DNA from: Thalassia testudinum
Taxonomy: Eukaryota > Streptophyta > Magnoliopsida > Alismatales > Hydrocharitaceae
Reading direction: 5' to 3'
DNA: 64,000 nt
Assembly (NCBI GenBank): GCA_037157565.1
Contig: JAZHRO010000036.1
Coordinates: 137,694,501 to 137,758,500 of the forward strand
Position numbers and translations under genes: made by a program. Under the pieces are notes generated by a model. The model was not told the origin of the DNA and ran no database searches. It was given only the letters and a program-made list of their open reading frames with translations. Shown piece after piece: positions 54,254-64,000 of the stretch; within the stretch, counting starts at the first letter, position 1, and the number at the start of each line of letters is the position of its first letter.

Positions 54254-56003
54254 GGTGACAGAATTTGCAGATGCATAAGAGTTTAGGTCTTGGGAAGGGT
54301 TAAGAAAGATTGAAGGGGCTTAATTAACCAGAAATTGTTGATTTGCAGAAGAAGAAGAAGAAGAAGAGGAGGGACCCAGCTCAACCACCTGAGCATGTGC
54401 GTGTGGGTCACTCTGATTTCCGTACCCATGGGCTTGGTTGCCCGGATTCAGAATATTTCACGGGTTGGGTACGGGTTGGGATGGTAGAGATTCGGGTTGA
54501 CGAGAATTAGCAATGAGTCTGGACTGCAAGTTGTCCAGCGAGGTTTTCATTTGCTGCATGAGCTGGAGCATGGATCCTTTCATCTCTACCATTTGTCGGT
54601 TCAAAATAGCCTGCCTTACGGGTTGACGGGCATTCCAAGCTGGCTGGTTGACCTGATTTGGAGGCAACTGAGTATATACATGACCCTGACCCATTGGTCA
54701 TTGCGGAGCATAGTTGCCGGGTCGGAATTGGGTCTATTGCCCCAGGTTTTTCTAAGAGAAGTTAGGGTGGTTTCTCCAACCCAGATTATAAGCATTAGAG
54801 TAAGGGTTGGATCTAACATTCTCTTGTACAACACAGACATCCTCATAGAGTGAGGATGGAGAGAAAGAAAGGGAAGGATCAGAAAAACTGGGATCAAAGG
54901 CCCCAGTTTGGAACCTGTGAGGTTCTGAAAAATGCTAACTCATAGGTTGAGCCGCATCGAGTTGATTCACGAACTCCCATCCAGAAGGGACTCGTGAAGA
55001 ATGGAATCTCGAATTTTGGGATTGAGTGGATGGAGAGTTGTTTATAGAATTGCCAGCCATCCACTCTTCCATTCTCTTAGCAACCAAGTCCACCTTGTCT
55101 AGTTTGTTACAAATCAATTCCAAATCAAATGAATGAGTTATGGACTTCATTGACATTTGATCTGGGCTGTTGGGACCGGTTAAATGTATCCATGGAGGCA
55201 TGATTGATTGAATTCTCGCTCATTTCATCAAATAAATCATGTGCACTATCTACGTCTTTATTGAGGAAATTACTTCCGCAAGAAGCATCCACATGATTTT
55301 TGAGTTGCTCAGTCAACCCATGATAGAAGATCTGCACAAGTTGCCATTTCGGCACCTCGTGGTGTGGACACCTCCGCAATAGTTTCCGGAATCGCTCCCA
55401 GGCCACATGAAACTGCTCTCCCAGCCGCTGGGTAAAGGTAGTGATTTCCCGTCTCAAGGCATTGGTACATCCGACTAGGAAGAATTTCTTCAGAAAGGCT
55501 GCTTTCAACTCATTCCAAGTTGCAATTGGTCTTCCTATTATCCTGTTCCAATGCGCAGCCTTATCCCTAAGAGAGTGGGGCAAGAGCCTCACGATCATTT
55601 GCTCCTCGTTTACGTTTCGTGCCTTGGTGGTCTGGACTAAAGTGGTCAAGTCCTCCAAGTGCTGAAATGGATCTTCGGAGCCAAGCCCATGATAATGTTT
55701 GATTAGGCTTAACACCTAGGGCTTGATTTCTACGTCACCGGTTGGAATCTGGATGCCGGGATGTTCCATGTAATTTGAAGGATCATAAAAATCCTTCAAG
55801 GGCAGAGTGCCCTACATTCTCTAGAACCATTCTTGCATTCTCTGCATTTGTTCCAGCTGCCTTCGAAATTCTTCCTGTGGATCTCCAGGTAGAGGAGGCT
55901 GTTGGTCAGCCATGGGATCAATTTGACCAAAATCCAATTTGTGCCTCCTAGAATACTCTAGTGGTCCTTCCAATTGGGGATTCAATGATCGTCTTCCCAG
56001 CAT
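54254..56003 (-). pseudogene. Gag of C, broken
   Basis: ATG at 56003 (minus), 38 bp after a candidate splice acceptor, opens M-L-G-R-R-S-L. The Gag domain spans about 55715-55125: H-G-L-G-S-E-D-P-F-Q-H, L-R-D-K-A-A-H-W, T-N-A-L-R-R-E-I-T-T-F, and P-H-H-E-V-P-K-W. Three TAG codons fall between about 55821 and 55716. A frameshift lies near 55130-55200. The linker with W-R-N-H-P-N-F (near 54770) and an M-V-E-M-K-type helix (near 54600) follows, with more TAG, two TGA and one TAA codons. No zinc knuckle is seen. Confidence 0.88.
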
Positions 56004-57223
56004 AAACTAGGAGAAGGTCGGAAGGACTGGGGATAGGGACCCTACAGCACAACAAAACAAGGCTGTCCTTAAGTGGGGTAGCCTAAGGATCTACTGACTC
56101 TCAGAACCTGCCTCAAGATTGTAAATGATTTACTCTACCTGCATCTGCTCAAGCCAACTAGTTAGAAGGAAGGACTGGGGGGAAGGTTCTTCCTTTGGCT
56201 TTCGCCTCCGGTTCTTAGTGTACCCCCCAGCTACGGTCATTTGATGCTACTCCCCTAGCTAGACATCAGATTAATCAGTACAAGTAGGTTAATTAAAGAC
56301 AATCTGAGACTAGGCCCTGAAGAGCAAATCAGACCTTAAGGCCAACGTCTACTCAATTTTATTAAGGCATGGGATTATGGTGCTTATGGAATGTGATAGA
56401 CCCTTAAAATGGGTTGTGCCCTCAATGATTGATTGAAAATTGTGTAAGTGCGTGCACAACCAGGGTTTTCAAGAAAGATTATTTGTGATGCGTGGATTTT
56501 AATGTTCAAATCTTGCTTAAGTAGCTTTTAGGGTTTCAAATTAAGTTGATTGAAATCAAGTTTCGAGGCAAACCAGGTTGTCAAACATGGGTGAAGATTA
56601 CTTTCCTTTAAAACCAAAAAGAAAGTGGAGTGCCTGGAATAGACCTAGATTGAAAACCCTAAGGAGGAGCTAATTGATGAGTTGATTTTAAGTAGAGTGG
56701 TGCGGCCTAAACAGCTCAAACAACTGGCCAAAAATGCACCACTAAGTTAGGCACACAAAGATGGTTAACCTAGAATGATTTCTACTCTTTTATGTGTTGC
56801 TTTGTGTGTACCGATTCCACAGATCAGAACCCGGTTGAGTAGAAACAAATCAATTAGGTTAAGTGCCTTGAATGTGGGTGTACGTTGTGTGTTTGTTGAA
56901 AAGTGCCCCACAAGATTATCTTTTTGTTATTTTTTTATAAACCAGGGTGAATTGAATGTGAGTGAGAATCCAAACAACCAAACTATTCCTAGGATTTATG
57001 CAAACACCTAGGTTAATTGGTATTTGGATTTAATGTGGCAAATGAAATCTATGGGGGGGGAAAGAATAGGGAGCACTTACAGTTGTCTTCAACTACACTT
57101 TACTCCAGTCTACCGCTTGATGATTCCCTGATGGAGGTCTCTGCAAAACAATTGAACAAGAGAAAGTAAGTTAGAAAACAATAAAGTGCGTGAAATGCGA
57201 AAAGAAGATCAAAAATTGTTGCC
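56004..57223 (-). other. Leader of C with candidate intron
   Basis: On the minus strand TTTGCAG ends at 57141. After 60 bp comes ACT|GTAAGT (GT at 57080-57079), and TGTAG ends at 56042, 38 bp before the Gag ATG. Segment 56160-56275 matches D's leader near 43608-43700 and the left edge of the window. Confidence 0.6.
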
Positions 57224-57241
57224 TCCCCAGCAACGACGCCA
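57224..57241 (-). other. Primer-binding site of C (tRNA-Asp)
   Basis: Minus-strand TGGCGTCGTTGCTGGGGA, 16 of 18 positions complementary to tRNA-Asp, three bases from the LTR. Confidence 0.92.
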
Positions 57242-57244
57242 AAA

Positions 57245-58938
57245 TGTTGAAGCTACAGGTTGCTACGCTAACGTGTTTGGTTTTGAAAAACCTGTCATCG
57301 TAGTATGAAAGCGAAGAACTCGTGTTCAACAAATAAAATTTATACCGGAATAGAAATCCCAGGTCAAACTAAGGGAGGCTACATTGATCTATATTCGCAA
57401 TTATATTTTTTTTAGAGTTTTTATTGAAAAGCGAAGTGACGTAATTACAATGAATCAATATTAATAATCAAAATGAGAGAGAGAGAGAAAACATGCACTC
57501 AATATTTCAAAATGTTTATACAATGAAACCGAAGAAGGATTACACTAGAAAGCGGGAAATCAGCTACACTAGAAAGTAGGAAAATTCTACTCTAGAAAGC
57601 TGTAAAGAAGAATGGGAGAGAGAAGTTATCCTCCTCGACGATCCCTTGGAGGACGTGCCGGACGAGACACCGCCTGGACGAAGGAGGACGGAGCGGGAAG
57701 AAGGAGGTTGAAGCAGGAGGAACAAGAACAGGGTAGCACGTCGTCATCGTCGTGGGATCCGCTTTCGAAATGAGAGCGAAAATTTGACTTTATCTCGCGA
57801 GGAGCATCCTGGGTGTGGGACAAGCTTCTCTTGAGCTTTGGAGAGGTAGAGGAGAGAAGGAAGGGATGAAAATTTTGTATGGAGGGGGTCTCCTTTTATA
57901 GTTGCAAGGAGTGAGGGCAATTTGGTCTTTTTAATTTGGAAAACATTAATTCTGGACCTTTAGTGACTGATAAAACCATAGCTAAAGGTCCGAACGTGGG
58001 TGTAGTGGGTCGGCGCGCACGCGCCCGCTCACCTCCTCTCTTTAAATGCATGCCTACGATCTTCCAATCTTGACCGTTCGATCGTGAGATCGAACGGCTG
58101 AGAGAGATCGTCGCCGCGCCTCCTCAGCAGCAACGCCCGCGTGAAATCCAGTGTTCTTCGCCCGCGTTTGATGGAGCGTGAGTGCTATCGAGCGCGCACA
58201 GTCGCTCGATCGCGATCGAGCGCTCCCCATCGCTCGCTCACCCGCTCGTGCCCTTGCCAAATTGAAGCGCTCAGGGCTTCGAACGGGCGCCCTTGCTTCG
58301 CGAGAGTGCTTTCGACCAATGCGCCACCAGCACGTTTGTGTTGCACTCTTGAAATGTGTATGCGCACCCCACAGCTGTTAGGTGATCATCCAATGGTGGA
58401 GAAGCGATGATTAGATTGAAGAAGAGAAGATGCAGCAGGTGCAGCAGCTGGTTGGGCGGCTAAGATGGTGCCACGTGGTGCCATCTTGGCCGTCCATCTT
58501 CTGGATGATGTAGATGGTGCCACGATTGTCGGATTGAGTCGATTTTTATGCTGTTAGGCAGTGATCGTCGATCTAAATCCATCCATGCGTCGGATTTGTC
58601 GTTTGAAGTGCAGATTCACTCCATCTTGGCCATTGATCTTCTAGGTTTCCCTGGTCTCTATCTGATGCTATAGATGTTTGATTAGGGCGATCTTGTAGTT
58701 GTTGAACTCCAATCGTCATCCTAATCAAATCTGTACGGTTGGATCTTCGATCTGAGGCCTTGATAAAAATTTTGCCCTGTCCTTGAACATAAAAGGAGAC
58801 AATTAACCTCCATTTTATTCAAACTAATCTAAATGCAAGATGATGCATGCTATGCAATATTTATAGTATGTAATGCAATCCTATGCTTAAGAATATGCAT
58901 AAATAGACATCTTAAGTAGTGTAAACATGTTTACATCA
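57245..58938 (-). repeat. Element C 5' LTR
   Basis: 1694 bp, the same ends as the 3' LTR. TATA at 57894-57900 (minus), G-box at 58472-58477. It has 47 bp more than the 3' LTR, largely a palindromic stretch at about 58172-58245. Its TTTAGTGA inverted repeat (near 57957) has decayed relative to the 3' copy. Confidence 0.93.
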
Positions 58939-58943
58939 GGGAG

Positions 58944-59204
58944 GTTAATTTTGAGGGAAAAACAAGTTTGGATTTAAGGGTTCCTTTTGACCTAAAACCA
59001 CTTACTCTCTACCAGGACCCTTACGATACCTTTGATGTGCGACCCAAGTATGGAATAATTGACTATCTTCCTGAGCTAAACTTTAAGTGGACACCTGAGT
59101 TGAGTGAATTAGATCTACCCATTGTCTGCCATTATAGTCTTGGGTTGCACACCACTAAACCACAGGCCCGGCCTCGTAATACAATAATCTTTGGTTCTGG
59201 GTGA
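58944..59204 (+). pseudogene. Unknown ORF of the D/E family, C-terminal part (D copy)
   Basis: Continues the D frame after C; E's equivalent is 23053-23320. It reads L-D-L-R-V-P, I-I-D-Y-L-P-E-L and S-L-G-L-H-T-T-K-P-Q-A-R-P, the best conserved stretch between D and E. It runs without stops for 78 residues from 58968. Beyond 59204 both copies still align (W-G-x-G-L-H-H-N-L in E near 23350), suggesting the original C-terminus was further on. Function unknown. Confidence 0.6.
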
Positions 59205-60714
59205 TTTTCATCTAGAACCTTAGAACCACTCGACCCTGGGGAATGAGTCTACACCATAATCTGGTCCACATTTGTGGACACCTACTGGTAGATCCTGTGA
59301 TCAATATTTTTGTTTTGATTCGGACCTGCACTTGTGAATTCCTAATTTCTTCTTTGTATGTATATTATGCCTAGCTGAAGGCATTAAACTTAGTGCATGT
59401 GTATACTCTCTTCTCTCTGCGGAGCTGACCGGCTTGTCACGAAATTCAGGTGATATTCTATTTACTCCGCCCTTTTCATGTCTTTTACAATAAGGACATT
59501 GCATTATTTAGGTATGGGGGGTGGATACTTAATCCTGAAATTATTTCGTTAGCTCTGTGGAATCTCTTTTCCTTTTATTTTCTTTAAAAAAAATTAAAAA
59601 TTAAAAAGATAAAAAAGGGAAAAAAATAGAACTAGGAGAAGAGAACTTAGCCTTTTAGGCATTATTAACTTTAGAAAATGATACGAGAGGACCTCAATAC
59701 TTAAACTCTTCAGGTCTTCGGGCTTAATTAGCCCGGGTGTCAACTCGAATGTGGACTTAGTCTCGAGTTCTCGCCAATTCAAATTCATCTTTAATCTGGT
59801 GCATAAATTGGGGTGATAAGTATATGACTTATCAACCCGCCCTCTGATTTGAGGGGACTTTAAGCTTAAGCATCTACTCACTTTTTGCACTGACTCACTT
59901 TTCGGTAGTTTCTTCGGAAATTGGGTAGCTAATAAACTATCTAGGGTGGTATGGCTGGCAAGCTGTCGGTAGTAACAGCTCATCGGCCGGTTGTCCAGAG
60001 TCCAACCACAAGACCATTTTCGTCGTACTGCCTTTAGGTAAATCTTAGATCAGGGAAGCCACCTAAAAAAAAAAAATAGAGAAAAAGAGGAAATAAAAAA
60101 ATAAATAAAACCACACTTCACCACACGAGTATGGCTGGCAAGTTGCCGTGGGTAATAGCCCATTGGCCGGTTGTCCAGAGCCAAGCTCACAAAAATGCAC
60201 AATAACTCCCAAAACACTTGGGGAAGAAGCGGAGAAGTAGAATAAATCGCGGAGATATACACTAGGTTCGCCTTTATGTTGATCCCATAAATAAAAGAAG
60301 TAGGGAGAAAGCTACCGTTCGAAAAGATAAACCTCTAGGCAAGGTCACCTAGGGTCGTAGAAACCTGAAGTCCATTTTAACGGCTGCCTAGTGAGTCTTT
60401 CACTCTTTTCACTAGATGCTTAGCACTTAGAGTCCTGTTCGAGTCTTGGACGGGTCGGGTAGCTGTAAAAAGTTATCTCGAATCTCTCAAACTCCAAAAG
60501 TCCAAAAAAATTAGAAAAGAAGAAAAAGTAAAAAAATGTATCTTCTGGTAGACACTAGGGTACTGTTGAGTCTTCATAGTTTAAGTCCTTAGTTGAAATT
60601 TTCTATTGTTAATAAACAACTTAGGCCTAAGCGATCGAGTCCTAATTCTATTTTTTTATACATAGCATGTAGTTTAATTTTGCTAGGGACTGGCAAAAGA
60701 TAGGCATGGGGGTA
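59205..60714 (+). other. 3' untranslated region of D
   Basis: Contains the decayed end of the ORF to about 59375. It then has the internal purine motif (59489-59524), hairpin (59814-59834), the two GGCTGG/GTTGTC blocks (59950-60000 and 60130-60180), and AGGCATGGGGGTA at 60702-60714, the likely polypurine primer. Confidence 0.8.
59814..59834 (+). other. Conserved hairpin in D 3' region
   Basis: TGATAAGT, loop ATATG, ACTTATCA. The same stem as E (23917-23937) with a different loop; C has one stem change (49883-49903). Confidence 0.6.
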
Positions 60715-62502
60715 TGATATAGACACATCTATTTAGGTTAAAATGCCTAGTCATGCATGTTCCTAGGCTTTGATTTACATTTCATGTTATAAATATTGCA
60801 TAGCATGCATCATTCTGCATTTAGAGTAGTTGTATATATTTTAAATTAATTAGGTCCTTTTTATGGTCAGGAGAGAAGACGATTTATTTCAGGGCCTCGG
60901 ATGGATGATTGGACCATACGGATCTGATCAGGACGATGATCGGAGTCTAATGCCTCTAAAATTGTCAAGATTGGAGTCCCATAGCATCATATGAAGTTTG
61001 AGGAAAATCAACGGTTAGGAGGGCAATGTGACATCCTTACAGGTTTCGAATGAGGAATTCGACCATACAGATAGATCCAGAGCAACGATCGTAGTTCGGC
61101 AATGCGGGAATCATCTCGATCAGAGCTCCGTAGCACCCTCTATAAAAAGAAGAAGACGGACGGCCCAGATGGTGCCACCTGGCACCATCCAGGCCACCCA
61201 ACATTGGCCATCAATGGCTACTGGCGTCCCCTCATCATCAGAGATCTCTCACCACAGCCGTTGGATCAAGATCCAACGGCTGAGTTGCCTCCACGCTTTC
61301 AACTCCCACGCTATCTTCACGACTCAAATGCTCCCTTGCCTCATTGGTAGCACGGGTGGTTTGCAAGCAAGAGGCATGGGGTCGAATTGTGCTGTGCCTC
61401 CAATCCAATCGGCGGTGAAGCGCGCTTGTTTTCAACCGCCCAATCATGTACAAGCAGCCAAAATGCGGATATGTGGATGCACAGATGACCGCAGATCCAG
61501 CGGAGGTGATCACGCAGGCATCGACGCACATCTCCATGTGCTATCCCACATGTGCGCAAGCGAGTGCATGAGTTGGTGCGGACCTTCAACGACAGCTTGG
61601 TGGGCCTTTAGTGACGCTTGTAGCTGTCACTAATGGCATGCGCTATGCGTATGTCAGCAGTGGAATTGAAGAGTGCCAGCAAGCTATAGCGACGTTTGGG
61701 GGATTGGCTGGCGCGGATCTACAACAACGCCTTTGATGTCACTAAATGCCCTCTACACGAATTGCCCTCTTCCCTTCACTATAAAAGGACCCCTACACCT
61801 CCCCTTCTTTTTCATCTCTTCCTTTCTTCCTCTCACCACCTCTAAGGCTCTAAAAAGAGCTTGTCCCAAGCTTGGGATGCTCCTCTAGAGTAGAAACCAA
61901 ATAGTTTTCCCTCCCGTCATCCCCATTCGTGGAGCATCCCATGGCCATCCTCTCACCGCCCTTCGGGAAGAAGATCCTCGCCACAATGCCGTCCTACCCC
62001 ATCCTCCGTCCTCCGGCTCCATCTCCATTCGTCTCGCTCCTCACCACCTTCCTCCAGGCGATGTCAGAGCGAGTCGTCCTCCAAGCGACATTCGAGGGGG
62101 ATTCTCTCACCTCTTTCTATCTTTCTCGCTTTTGTAGTGTAGTTTTCTGCTTTCCTAGTTGTAACAAACATTTATTCATAAATAGATGATTGTTCTTCTC
62201 TTTCTCTATCTCTCTCTTTCTGTCTCTCTCTTTTTATTTTGCAAGTAGATTTGTGAGATTTCATCGACCTGATCTCTTGTCCTATTAAAAATACCAAGAA
62301 AATTAGAAAAGACAAAAATGAAAAAAACAAATAAAAAGTGAAACGCGGATTTCATAAAACCAAACGTTTGTCTCCCTGTGTTTGACTCGGGATTCACTTT
62401 TCGAGTTTTAGTTATAAAGTTTATCTGATAGATGTGTTTTGCGAGCTACGACGATGGGCCTTCCTAACCTTGATTTTTACCACACGAAACACACGTTGAT
62501 CA
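60715..62502 (+). repeat. Element D 3' LTR
   Basis: 1788 bp from TGATATAGACAC to GTTGATCA. Tandem block copies at about 60893 and 61040, TATAAAAG at 61780-61787, CT-rich run at 62195-62230. Followed by the right TTGGG duplication. Confidence 0.92.
61780..61787 (+). promoter_or_regulatory. TATA box of D 3' LTR
   Basis: TATAAAAG in CACTATAAAAGGACC. Confidence 0.7.
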
Positions 62503-62988
62503 TTGGGAGACTGGGATGGCGCCACGTGGTGCCATCCTGGCCGTCCATCTTCTCTGACTTATAGATGGTGCTATGGATGTCAGATTAGACTGATTTTCAC
62601 ATTGTTGGGCTGCGATCGTCGATCTGAACTCATCAGTGTGATTGGATTTTTCATCTGAGGTACGGATTTACACCACCTGATCCCTTGACCTCTGATCTTT
62701 CTCAGACTGTATCTGATGCTATGAAGGTTCGATCGGGGTGATCTTGGAGTTGTTGAACTCCAATCATTGCCCTGATCAGATCTGTATGGTTGGATCTTTA
62801 ATCCGAGACATCAATAAATGTTGCCTTATCCCTAGTCACAAAAAGAGGTGAATTACTATATAGTTTATACAAATTGACCTAAATGCATGATGATAAATGT
62901 TATGCACTATTTATAATGCATGATGCTTTTATGATACTAAGAACACACATAAATAGACATTTTAGGCTACTTAGATGTGTACACATCA
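62503..62988 (-). repeat. Solo LTR F (reverse), right piece
   Basis: Starts with D's right TTGGG duplication and continues F. It has the G-box context GCCACGTGGTGCC (CACGTG at 62523-62528), as in C, and ends ACACATCA, as C's LTR ends TTACATCA. No purine tract follows. Confidence 0.75.
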
Positions 62989-64000
62989 CGTCATTAGGCA
63001 TATGCTTGGATTTAGGGTATCTAGGGTAGATCCAATTTAATCCAATCTCTTTAAATTCTATTGATTTTGTGTCATAAATTGGTTTTAATTCAAATAAAGC
63101 AATATGCTATTCTGAGGAATCTGGAGAGGTTTCAACATCAAAAATAATCTCAGAATAATCTTGATAATTTGAATATGCGATTATATCCTCATTAAACTAA
63201 GCCTTATCATCATCCTAAATAGGTTTTGGTCTAGATTCTAAGTCAAATATAGGACTTGGGTCACTAGAATATGAATTTAGGTCAGTTGGGATGTCAGAAT
63301 TATGCTCGAGGAAGACCTTACCAAGATAAGGTTTGAGAGTTACATCCTCAAGGAATTCAGAATCAAACTCATCATAGGTGTTTTGAAATTTCGGCTGAGT
63401 TGAAACAGCTTCAAAAATTTCGGTTGCTGGTTCAAAATCAAGAACACTTGTGATGGAATCCTTCCAACCCAAGAGTTGATTTTCTATATCTGGTGATTCA
63501 TTCTACACAAAATCATCATTTGGTTCCATTTAGGTTGGGGCTTTAGCACAGAAACCTCCATTCTCAAGGCCGAGTTTGGGAAAATCATATTGGTCCTCAA
63601 AATTACTCCAAGATTCATAATCAATTTTCGGGTGGGGGTCTGGGTATCTTTCATTAATCAACTCTTCCAACTGATCTAGCGGATCCCCACATTGTTTAAT
63701 GAAATCTTGGTAATTTTCCAAAGGCTATGGATTTGACAAATATTGTAAACTGTCATTCCTATGCAATCTTCCCATAGCAATGATCTATTTTAAGAGAGTT
63801 TCATGGGTTGAACCACATGATATCTGGGTTGCTATCATTTGGATTTGGTTCATTTTGGGGTTCATAACAGTAGGTTCACTACCTTGATTTTCGCTAAAAG
63901 TAGTTGAGATTTTGAGAAAATCTTTGCTATGTTTAATAGCTTCCTTAATCATTCAATTTTTCATGCTCTTATGGGGTTTAGGACTAGTGGACATTTTTCC
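62989..64000 (-). mobile_element. Element G remnant, right piece, with decayed acidic ORF
   Basis: On the minus strand, several frames together give a low-complexity acidic protein. One is 63721-63530, containing D-P-L-D-Q-L-E-E-L-I-N-E-R-Y; another is 63472-63215, rich in Asp, Glu, Phe and Ser. Stops and at least one frameshift separate them. The style resembles the acidic part of the D/E ORF, but I cannot align it residue by residue. The element runs off the right edge. No Gag or Pol motif is visible. Confidence 0.4.

Larger units (their letters stand above)
47285..58938 (-). mobile_element. Element C: complete Athila-like element on the minus strand
   Basis: LTRs at 57245-58938 (5') and 47285-48931 (3'), PBS 57224-57241, leader, gag, protease, RT, RNase H, integrase, 3' region and purine tract, all on the minus strand. 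Target duplication GGGAG at 47280-47284 and 58939-58943. E (23040-23060) shows the uninterrupted target. The LTRs differ by many substitutions and a 47-bp length difference, so it is older than B. It shares LTR architecture and leader and 3' modules with D and E. Several stops, frameshifts and a changed RT active site make it non-functional now. Confidence 0.95.
40842..62502 (+). mobile_element. Element D: complete non-autonomous gypsy element carrying the unknown ORF
   Basis: Two LTRs (40842-42602 and 60715-62502), tRNA-Asp PBS, leader with splice-like signals, the D/E-type frame, a 3' region with conserved modules and a terminal purine tract. Target duplication TTGGG at 40837-40841 and 62503-62507. 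Removing H1 and C leaves about 7.8 kb. Leader, PBS and 3' modules resemble element C, whereas the coding region does not. I infer that D used enzymes made by a C-like element. Confidence 0.92.

Overview
The window is plant nuclear DNA made of nested LTR retrotransposons, with no cellular gene that I can support. The clade is an angiosperm inference: the Ty3/gypsy elements have Athila-type Gag and Pol and a primer-binding site (PBS) complementary to the 3' end of plant tRNA-Asp (TGGCGCCGTTGCCGGGGA or close variants), while one copia element has the initiator-Met PBS and Sirevirus-like features. The species cannot be named. Density, nesting and decay suggest pericentromeric or other heterochromatin.

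Left stack (1-30528). Element I, an Athila-like element with almost no internal region, is the outermost; its 5' LTR remnant is 26385-26985 and its 3' LTR 28515-30528. Element E (1-38 and 21550-26384, left end outside the window) sits in I's 5' LTR. Element A (39-21549), with two LTRs, a complete-length gag-pol reading frame and target duplication GGGGG, sits in E's leader. Two elements sit inside A's 5' LTR: a reverse solo LTR of A's own family (917-3636, duplication TCCTC) and element B (4118-9132, duplication CTGCT), a young non-autonomous Sirevirus derivative.

Middle (30529-38845). Element J (31088 to about 38149) has a roughly 4-kb LTR, a tRNA-Asp PBS and a broken gag, and lacks pol and a 3' LTR. 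It interrupts H2, a reverse-oriented LTR.

Right stack (38846-64000). A degenerate reverse element G is split by a reverse LTR F, which is split by element D (40842-62502, duplication TTGGG). D carries a solo LTR H1 (44579-46725) and a complete reverse element C (47285-58938, duplication GGGAG) with a decayed gag-pol.

How the parts relate: C is the gag-pol-bearing member of the family to which D and E belong. D and E share C's LTR plan, PBS, leader and 3' untranslated modules, but in place of gag-pol they carry a different long open frame of unknown function. They look like non-autonomous partners mobilised by a C-like element. This partnership, its conserved leader splice signals and its structured 3' region are the most interesting content. 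All gag-pol frames here are broken, so present activity would need help in trans; B is clearly the most recent insertion.
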